This document shows, in pieces, positions 58,159-64,000 of a stretch of DNA of 64,000 bases; the first letter of the stretch is position 1, and the number at the start of each line of letters is the position of its first letter. A program made the translations under genes and the position numbers. The stretch lies in the NCBI RefSeq assembly GCF_000702505.1, contig NZ_JNIM01000001.1, positions 4,340,001 to 4,404,000 on the forward strand, read 5' to 3'. A model generated the notes under the pieces. That model had not been told where the DNA came from and searched no databases. It saw nothing but the letters and a program-made list of their open reading frames with translations. The stretch is from Thermogemmatispora carboxidivorans (lineage in GTDB: Bacteria > Chloroflexota > Ktedonobacteria > Ktedonobacterales > Ktedonobacteraceae).

Positions 58159-59040
58159 TCAGACCCACATTGACTGCAAGAGCATCGCCGCCCGTAAGGC
58201 CCCATAGAGAGGCGCATCGGCCCCAAGCTGTGAGGCCACTAACGGCGTCTGCCGCACACTCGGCGACCCATAGCGGAGCAGCCCCTCGCGCAAGACCGGC
58301 GCAAACAGATCAAACGCCCCTGTCAGCACTCCCCCAAAGATCAACACCTCGGGATCGAAGACACTCGCCAGGCCCGCCACCGCTATGCCCAGCACTGCCG
58401 CACACTCATTGACCAGCTTCGCACAGGTCGCCTGTCCCTCGCGCGCCCGCCCAATGATCTCCTCTGGCGACAGAGGCGGATCAAGCAAGCGTCCCTGCGA
58501 GGCCAGAGCCGACGCCGAAGCATACAGATCCAGATAGCCATGCTCAGCATCAGGCGCCTGCTGACGATCCAAGACCAGCCAGCCCAACGCCCCGGCGCTC
58601 CCGTGTGCCCCATGCACAATACGCCCTCCAAGCATCAGCGCCCCATTGATCCCCGTGCCCACACTCACCAGGGCCGCACTCTGCCGATCGCGCGCCGTCC
58701 CACGCCAAACCTCGCCCAGCAAGGCTAGCTGCGCATCGCTGGCCAGCATCACCGTGATCCCCAGCCGCGTCCGCAGATCATCAGCCAGATCACGCCCGTT
58801 CAGATAAGGCAGCGACGGTACCCAGACCACTCGCCGCTCAGTACAGTTACCAGGAATACTCACCCCCACGCGCCGAATGGCCTCGCCAACGCGCGAAGCC
58901 TCCTGCACCTGCTGCGCCAGCGCCTCTAGCAGCTCTTCATAGCTGGCCGGCACCGCTACCGGCGGCGTCAGCACGACCTCCTTCTGCTGAAAGTAGGCTC
59001 CGCGTAGAGCCTGTTCGCTCACTTCAAGACCGAGATACAT
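58159..59040 (-). CDS. ROK-family protein without zinc cysteines
   Basis: A 293-residue ASKHA-fold protein of the ROK (repressor/sugar kinase) family. The phosphate-1 region begins MYLGLEVSEQALRGAYF, the catalytic Asp region reads VMLASDAQLALLGEV, and GTGINGALMLGGRIVHGAHG is the ATP/sugar-binding stretch. The C-terminal adenosine region is LASVFDPEVLIFGGVLTG. The family CxCGxxGCxE zinc site, normally before YAS, is replaced by EHGYLDLYASASALA, so no zinc can bind there. There is no N-terminal helix-turn-helix, so a sugar-kinase role (glucokinase-like) is more likely than repression, but the lost zinc site makes activity uncertain. GGGGTGAAGC precedes the ATG. Confidence 0.88.
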   Translation of the reverse strand: MYLGLEVSEQALRGAYFQQKEVVLTPPVAVPASYEELLEALAQQVQEASRVGEAIRRVGVSIPGNCTERRVVWVPSLPYLNGRDLADDLRTRLGITVMLASDAQLALLGEVWRGTARDRQSAALVSVGTGINGALMLGGRIVHGAHGSAGALGWLVLDRQQAPDAEHGYLDLYASASALASQGRLLDPPLSPEEIIGRAREGQATCAKLVNECAAVLGIAVAGLASVFDPEVLIFGGVLTGAFDLFAPVLREGLLRYGSPSVRQTPLVASQLGADAPLYGALRAAMLLQSMWV

Positions 59041-59545
59041 GCTTCACCCCCTGTCCTTGCCTGGCAGCCGTCCGCCGGAGCAGAGCAGACGCCAGTCAAC
59101 GCGCTGCGCCTTCCGTCCCTGCCCGACAACTCCCTCACCCTCTTCTCGTGATTCATTGTAATCTTATCGCATCATTCCACCAATCAGCACGAACCCCGCA
59201 GGCAACCTTTTCACCATTCAACGAATTCCTATCTATCACCTCCCTACCACTTCTATAACGCAGCAACCTCAGCCCACGACTCCACTCACCGAGAAGACCT
59301 TTCAACCCCAGCCCTGGCACATCAGCGGCAAAGCACCAGAACAGAGAGAGCCCACCAGTCAGGAGGGGGAACAGAACCAGGAGAGAGAGACACACACAAG
59401 AGAAGAGGCATCTGGAGAACGCTCGCAGCGGCTGTCGACAAGCAGGCGGCTTGAACCGCGCCGCCCGCGACAGACCGCTGCCCTCACTCAAGAGGGGAAC
59501 AGACCCGAAAAGCAGGAAGTAGTCAAAAACCAGGCCCACCCAGCC
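59041..59545. other. Spacer between ROK and OsmC genes
   Basis: There are 505 bases. A 128-codon minus-strand frame (59153-59539) abuts the OsmC stop but has no ribosome-binding site and no recognisable composition, so it is not called. No hairpin or promoter was found with confidence. Confidence 0.4.
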
Positions 59546-59980
59546 TTACTGCTGGACCAGCTTCGCCTGCAGACGGATTTCCGTGGCGGCCAGCGCTTTC
59601 GAGACCGGACAATTCTGCTTGGCCTCGTTAGCCAGCTCCTGAAACTTCGCCTCATCGATTCCAGGCACCACCGCCACGGTCTCCAATTCGATTGGGCCAA
59701 TCACGTAGCCCTGACCTGTGGCATTGAAGTGCACCCGCGCATTCGTCTTGACACTCGTCGGCGTAAAGCCCGCGCGCGTCAGACCAGCCGAGAAGGCCAT
59801 CGAGAAGCAGGCCGCATGCGCCGCCGCAATCAGCTCCTCGGGATTGGTCCCGCTTGTATCATCGCCCATGCGCGTCTTAAACGAATACTGGCCCTCAAAG
59901 GCCCCTGTACCCAGCTTCAGCTGACCCTGGCCATTTTGCAGATCACCTTTCCATTCCGCCTCAGCGTTGCGAACTGGCAT
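59546..59980 (-). CDS. osmC: OsmC-family peroxiredoxin
   Basis: A 144-residue hydroperoxide reductase of the OsmC/Ohr superfamily, which reduces organic hydroperoxides and is often stress-induced. The two catalytic cysteines are in AHAACFSMAFSAGL and EAKQNCPVSKAL, and the family block TSGTNPEELIAAAHA precedes the first. GQYSFKTRMGDD at the N-terminus fits the OsmC rather than the Ohr subgroup. Length is normal. ATG 59980 follows AAGGAGG by 8 bases; an upstream frame (to 60019) is not used. It is a single gene, 237 bases downstream of the end of isocitrate dehydrogenase on the same strand. Confidence 0.94.
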   Translation of the reverse strand: MPVRNAEAEWKGDLQNGQGQLKLGTGAFEGQYSFKTRMGDDTSGTNPEELIAAAHAACFSMAFSAGLTRAGFTPTSVKTNARVHFNATGQGYVIGPIELETVAVVPGIDEAKFQELANEAKQNCPVSKALAATEIRLQAKLVQQ

Positions 59981-60217
59981 AGCAAGATCCTCCTTACGCA
60001 GATATCGAGATCGTTTCACATCTCCTGAGACTCAGCCGTAAACAGGCAAGAGAGCCTCTCTCAAGATAATAGCACACGGGAAGCAGGACCCTAGAAGTGA
60101 CCTGAGTCTCATTTCAAGGCCCCTCTGGCTGCACCTGCTTCCCACATGCACAGTTCTGACCAGCTGCCAGCCCGCTCGCTCACTGGCTCAGCCCACTGAC
60201 GGCTCACCGGTCAGCGG

Positions 60218-61666
60218 CTACTCGCCCGAGGCGGTCGAGAAGGCCGGTCGCCCGTCAAAGGTATAGAGGTGCTCGGTCTGAATGAAGTCGAAACCGGCCT
60301 CGGCCAGGCGATGCAACAGAGCAATGACCTGCTGCGGACGCAGGGCCTGCCCATTGTTGGCCAGGAAACGACAGCGCCAATGATCGGTACAGAAGGTCTC
60401 GGGCAGCCCATTGGGCCAAACCTTCGCACCTCGATTGGTGATCATCGTCAACTGCAGCCCATCGCCCTCCAGCCGCTTGACGGCCTCGCCCAACTGATCA
60501 GGGCCACCGTCGCGCCACTCTAGAAACACATCCACCCCCACCAGCTCCTTCTTCTCGAACGGCTCCTGACTGGCTCGCTGAAGACTGGCCAGCTTCGGCG
60601 CCGCCGTGTAGTTCACCGGCTTGAGCGTCTGCGGCACCTGACCCAGGCGCTCAATAATGGCCTGCGCAAACTCCTTCGTCCCAACCTTTTGCTTGCTGAC
60701 CTTCTCGCTGTAGATGTCGTAGGTATGAATACCATCCTCCAGCGTGCGCAGCCAGGCATTGTGCACCCGCGTCGCGACCTCCGGCTGCCCGATATGCACA
60801 AGCATCAGCACCGCCCCCAGCAGCAGCCCCGAGGGATTGGCCACGTTCTGACCAGCACGCCGCGGCGCCGAGCCATGAATGGCCTCAAACATCGCACACT
60901 GGTCACCAATGTTGGCCGAGCCGGCCATGCCGACTGAACCAGCAATCTGGGCCGCCACATCCGAGAGAATATCACCGTACAAGTTGGGCAGCACGACGAC
61001 ATCAAAGGCCTCCGGCGTATCCGCCAGCTTGGCCGAGCCAATGTCGACAATCCAGGTCTCGTTCTGGATGTCAGGATACTCGGCGGCTACCTTCTCAAAA
61101 ATCTTGTGGAAGAGGCCGTCCGTCTGCTTCATGATGTTGTCTTTGACGAAGCAGGTGACTTTCCTGCGGTTATAAGCCCGCGCATACTCGAAGGCGTAGC
61201 GAATGATCTTCTCGCTGCCCGGACGGCTGATGAGCTTGAGGCTCTGCACCATGTCGTGTGTCTGCCGGTACTCGATGCCGGTGTAGAGGTCCTCCTCATT
61301 CTCACGGATGATGACAACGTCCATCCCCGGATACTTGGTGTCAACAAAGGGATAGTAGGCAACACAGGGACGAACATTGGCATAGAGGCCGAACATCGTG
61401 CGAACGGTGACGTTCAGACTCTTGTAGCCCCCTCCTTGTGGCGTGGTAATGGGCGCTTTGAGAAAGACCTTGGTGCGGCGCAGAGATTCCCAGGCGCTCG
61501 GCTCAATGCCCGAGGGCACGCCGCGCAAGTAGACCTTCTCTCCTACTTCGATCTCTTCAATGTCGATCCGCGCCCCAGCGGCCTTGATCACTTCCAGGGT
61601 GGCCGCCATAATCTCCGGGCCAATGCCATCCCCATACGCAACGGTAATGGGCGTATTCTGTGACAT
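60218..61666 (-). CDS. icd: NADP-type isocitrate dehydrogenase with C-terminal extension
   Basis: A 482-residue TCA-cycle enzyme converting isocitrate to 2-oxoglutarate. It begins ITVAYGDGIGPEIMAATLEV. The substrate block is RTMFGLYANVRPCVAY, then REN EEDLYTGIEY with the Arg/Glu pair, and the metal Asp residues are in DVVVLPNLYGDILSDVAAQI. Nucleotide binding is by EAIHGSAPRRAGQNVANPSG. About 135 residues follow the usual end of a 345-residue enzyme (from VGVDVFLEWRDGG), matching the longer Thermus/Rickettsia-like isocitrate dehydrogenases that carry an extra C-terminal domain. The ATG has AGAGG upstream. It diverges from the L-2-hydroxyglutarate oxidase, which removes a side product of 2-oxoglutarate metabolism, a sensible pairing. 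Confidence 0.94.
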   Translation of the reverse strand: MSQNTPITVAYGDGIGPEIMAATLEVIKAAGARIDIEEIEVGEKVYLRGVPSGIEPSAWESLRRTKVFLKAPITTPQGGGYKSLNVTVRTMFGLYANVRPCVAYYPFVDTKYPGMDVVIIRENEEDLYTGIEYRQTHDMVQSLKLISRPGSEKIIRYAFEYARAYNRRKVTCFVKDNIMKQTDGLFHKIFEKVAAEYPDIQNETWIVDIGSAKLADTPEAFDVVVLPNLYGDILSDVAAQIAGSVGMAGSANIGDQCAMFEAIHGSAPRRAGQNVANPSGLLLGAVLMLVHIGQPEVATRVHNAWLRTLEDGIHTYDIYSEKVSKQKVGTKEFAQAIIERLGQVPQTLKPVNYTAAPKLASLQRASQEPFEKKELVGVDVFLEWRDGGPDQLGEAVKRLEGDGLQLTMITNRGAKVWPNGLPETFCTDHWRCRFLANNGQALRPQQVIALLHRLAEAGFDFIQTEHLYTFDGRPAFSTASGE

Positions 61667-61853
61667 GGATCTTTGTACCTCTGTTGCGTCTCTAGTGGTG
61701 ACTTGCGTTCTCTGGCTAACGAACCAGTGGGTTCTCAGTGGAGATTGCCACTTAAGTATAGCACACGACTAGCTCAACAGGAGCAGCCTCTCCCCCGACT
61801 CGCTCCCGCGGCTGGGAATAAAGCGGCAGGTGTCGCTGGTTATCTTTAAACAA

Positions 61854-63098
61854 ATGCAGCCCTATGATCTGATCATCATTGGCGCCGGCCTGGTAGGACT
61901 GGCTACGGCGCGCGAGTATCTGCGGCGCCGCCCTGGCCTGCGCCTGCTCGTGCTGGAGAAAGAGCCACGCATCGCCGCCCACCAGTCGGGACACAATAGC
62001 GGCGTGCTGCACACCGGTATCTACTATACCCCTGGCTCGCAGAAGGCCCGCGCCTGTGTGGCCGGCCATCGAGCTATGCTGGCCTTCTGCCGCGAGCACG
62101 GCCTTCCTTTCCAGCTCTGCGGCAAGGTCATTGTGGCCCTGACCAAGGAGGAGCTACCGCGCCTGCAGGCCCTCTATGAGCGCGGTCAGCGCAACGGCGT
62201 CCAGGGACTGGAATTGATCGGTCCCGAGCGCCTGCGCGAGATTGAGCCAGCAGCAGCGGGACTACGGGCCATTTACTCGCCCAATACGGGCATCGTCGAT
62301 TTTACGCGCGTAGCCGCCGCCCTGGCCGAGGAGATCACCGCCCAGGGGACCAGTCTGCGCCTGAATAGCCAGGTGGTAGGTCTCTTGCCGCGCGCCGATG
62401 AAGTGGTGGTCCAGATCCGCAGCCAGGCGCCGGCAGCCTCGGGCCAGCGCCGCAGCCAGGAAGAAGAGCTAAGGGCGCGCGCCGTGATTACCTGCGCCGG
62501 CCTCTACTCCGATCGCCTGGCCCGTTTGACCGGCGACGACGGCGGCCTGCGTATCGTGCCTTTCCGCGGCGACTATTATGTGCTGCGCCCCGAAAAGCGC
62601 CAGCTGGTTCGTGGCTTGATCTACCCTGTCCCCGATCCGCGTTTCCCTTTCCTGGGGGTCCATCTAACGCTGCGACCCAACGGCGAGGTCTGGGTCGGAC
62701 CGAATGCCGTACTGGCCCTGGCACGCGAGGGCTACGGTCGCTGGCAGCTACACCCGCGCGAGCTATGGGAAACCCTCAGCTACGGCGGCTTCTGGCGCCT
62801 GGCCCGCCGCTATTGGCGCATGGGCCTGGCCGAACTCTATCGCGACTACGTGAAGCGCGCCTATGTGCGCCAGGTCCAGCGCTATGTGCCCGCTCTGACA
62901 GAGGGGGACCTGCTGCCGGGACCGAGCGGCGTGCGGGCCCAGGCTTTGGCCCCCGATGGCAGCCTGGTCGACGACTTCGTGATCCGCCGCGGGCAGCGCG
63001 TCCTGCATGTGCAGAATGCGCCATCGCCGGCAGCCACCTCCTCGCTGGTGATCGCCCAGATGATCGTCGACGAGGCTCAGGCTCAGTTCGCCCTCTAG
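61854..63098 (+). CDS. lhgO: L-2-hydroxyglutarate oxidase
   Basis: A 414-residue FAD enzyme that oxidises L-2-hydroxyglutarate, a by-product of 2-oxoglutarate, back to 2-oxoglutarate, feeding electrons to the membrane or oxygen. The N-terminal dinucleotide fold is YDLIIIGAGLVGLATAREYL. The family block is HQSGHNSGVLHTGIYYTPGS, with the later PFRGDYYVLRPEKR, VHLTLRPNGEVWVGPNAV and GPSGVRAQALAPDGSLVDDF. It lies divergent from isocitrate dehydrogenase with a 187-base shared promoter region. ATG 61854 is preferred since the fold starts at once; a GTG at 61830 is possible and neither has a strong ribosome-binding site. Confidence 0.94.
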   Translation: MQPYDLIIIGAGLVGLATAREYLRRRPGLRLLVLEKEPRIAAHQSGHNSGVLHTGIYYTPGSQKARACVAGHRAMLAFCREHGLPFQLCGKVIVALTKEELPRLQALYERGQRNGVQGLELIGPERLREIEPAAAGLRAIYSPNTGIVDFTRVAAALAEEITAQGTSLRLNSQVVGLLPRADEVVVQIRSQAPAASGQRRSQEEELRARAVITCAGLYSDRLARLTGDDGGLRIVPFRGDYYVLRPEKRQLVRGLIYPVPDPRFPFLGVHLTLRPNGEVWVGPNAVLALAREGYGRWQLHPRELWETLSYGGFWRLARRYWRMGLAELYRDYVKRAYVRQVQRYVPALTEGDLLPGPSGVRAQALAPDGSLVDDFVIRRGQRVLHVQNAPSPAATSSLVIAQMIVDEAQAQFAL

Positions 63099-63236
63099 CT
63101 CGCGCTCTTCCCCACCACACCCGTAGCCTACCTCGCCAGCACGGGCTATCGATTGCGCCTGCATTGATCCCTGAAAAGACACCCCGGCCCGCGTTCTCCT
63201 GTTATAGAGTACCGAAGAGATGCAGGAGGATCGGTG

Positions 63237-64000
63237 ATGATCACGCTTAATTCCTCAGAGCCAGCCTCGGCTCTTAGCGAACAAATCCAGACTGCTCCTG
63301 ATCAAGTCCCTGGGGACCTGCAAGCAGCACCTTATGAGCGGATGCTGGCAACACTCCAGGAGATAGCAAATCAGCTTCTCCGCGTCGAACAACTCCTGCG
63401 GGCGGTCAACCTGCAGCTTGGAGAGGTACAAGAGGCCTGGCAGGGAGAGCTAGCCACGCTGAAAGGCAGGCTTCATTATCTCACTGAAGGGGGAGGCGGA
63501 CCCGAGCGCCTTCACACGGTCCGCACCTCACCTCTTTCCACTGATCCCCAGCTCGGCGCAAACGCCAAAGGCGCTTCTTCGCCCGGGTTGGCCATTATCT
63601 CCCTGCAAACGCACCCCCGCTATCTTCCGTCCACTGAGGCAGGCTCAACCACTCCCCTCCCGCCGCTCTACATCACCTGCTTCGGGCGCCTCACCGTCCG
63701 ACGCCTGCACGCCCAAGGGCCACTGATCCAGCTCTGTCGCAACAGTAAGGGGCAGGCCATCCTGCGCTATCTCCTGGCCCAACCACAGCAACAAGCCAGC
63801 ATCGATATGCTAATGGCCGATCTGTGGCCAGATGAAGAACGCGAGACCAGCCGCCACAAGCTGCAAATCGCCGTCAGTGCCCTGCGCGCCTCCCTCAATA
63901 GGGAGCAGATCCAGTCAGGTGGCGGCTATATCCTGTACAAAGAGCAAACCTACTTGCTGAATCCTGCCGCCAGCTTCATTACCGATGTCGCCGAATTTCG
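63237..64000 (+). CDS. SARP/BTAD-type transcriptional activator (partial, runs off window)
   Basis: At least 254 residues; the frame is open at the right edge. Residues 1-60 are helical and Gln/Leu-rich (LATLQEIANQLLRVEQLLRA), followed by a variable stretch. From about residue 140 the OmpR-like winged helix of SARP activators appears: LYITCFGRLTVRRL, RNSKGQAILRYLLAQPQQQA, SIDMLMADLWPDEERETSRH, KLQIAVSALRASLN, then GGGYILYKEQTYLLNP before the edge. This arrangement is typical of the large LuxR/AfsR-like regulators abundant in Ktedonobacteria. The start is ATG 63237 with AGGAGG 7 bases upstream (GTG 63234 possible). Its C-terminal BTAD domain presumably lies beyond the window. Confidence 0.8.
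   Translation, partial: MITLNSSEPASALSEQIQTAPDQVPGDLQAAPYERMLATLQEIANQLLRVEQLLRAVNLQLGEVQEAWQGELATLKGRLHYLTEGGGGPERLHTVRTSPLSTDPQLGANAKGASSPGLAIISLQTHPRYLPSTEAGSTTPLPPLYITCFGRLTVRRLHAQGPLIQLCRNSKGQAILRYLLAQPQQQASIDMLMADLWPDEERETSRHKLQIAVSALRASLNREQIQSGGGYILYKEQTYLLNPAASFITDVAEF

Noticed and set aside
59153-59539. 128-codon minus-strand frame next to osmC
   Set aside because: No ribosome-binding site, random-looking Leu/Arg/Ser content and no recognisable motif; treated as spacer.

Overview
The window looks like a chromosome segment of a GC-rich bacterium of the Chloroflexota, most likely class Ktedonobacteria (a Thermogemmatispora-like organism). This is inference from protein character, since no search could be run. 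The signs are SARP-like and TIR-TPR proteins of the ktedonobacterial type, Pro/Thr-linker membrane proteins ending in a [13 protein letters not shown] / DUF3761-like tail, a DUF2079 membrane protein, a glucodextranase-type GH15 enzyme and a bacterial CruF/CrtB/CrtI carotenoid cluster. I saw no tRNA, rRNA, CRISPR array or complete insertion sequence.

Layout. 0-8 kb: a small zinc-ribbon protein, an MFS exporter, a GntR regulator, a DUF2079 membrane protein and a secreted beta-propeller protein. 8.1-12.9 kb (minus strand): a riboflavin operon headed by an FMN riboswitch. The first gene under the riboswitch is not a rib gene but an ECF41-like sigma factor, followed by ribD, ribBA, ribH and ribE with overlapping or near-touching ends. 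13-21 kb: an amino-acid deaminase/aldolase and sugar-lactone oxidase pair, a GerMN lipoprotein-like protein and a secreted GH15 enzyme. 21-25 kb: two tandem paralogous membrane proteins and an EamA transporter.

25-31.3 kb is an accessory, conflict-like region: a solitary DNA methyltransferase, a TIR-nucleoside phosphorylase fusion, a divergent second nucleoside phosphorylase with a helical tail, and two small all-helical proteins, with AT-rich intergenic DNA between them. An aldo/keto reductase follows.

32.7-44.6 kb (minus strand) reads as one stress and photoprotection supercluster. An ECF sigma factor and its membrane beta-propeller anti-sigma factor are followed by crtB, a GT2 glycosyltransferase, a CruF-acyltransferase fusion and crtI, and then by the UV endonuclease uvsE, an FAD amine-oxidase-like enzyme, a membrane protein and a Tat-exported ferritin-like protein. 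The predicted product is an acylated carotenoid glycoside.

45-49 kb: a DUF4397 surface protein beside a class F sortase, and a TetR-regulated DHA2 drug exporter with two copies of one palindromic operator. 49.7-53.9 kb: an 864-residue internally repeated protein downstream of a 5'-truncated Rhs gene. 54-64 kb: an acyl-CoA synthetase, a TIR-TPR protein lacking NB-ARC, a ROK protein without its zinc cysteines, OsmC, NADP-type isocitrate dehydrogenase, L-2-hydroxyglutarate oxidase and the start of a SARP-type regulator that runs off the window.

The strongest candidates for undescribed biology are the FMN-riboswitch-controlled sigma factor, the double nucleoside-phosphorylase/TIR locus, and the sigma/anti-sigma carotenoid and UV-repair cluster.
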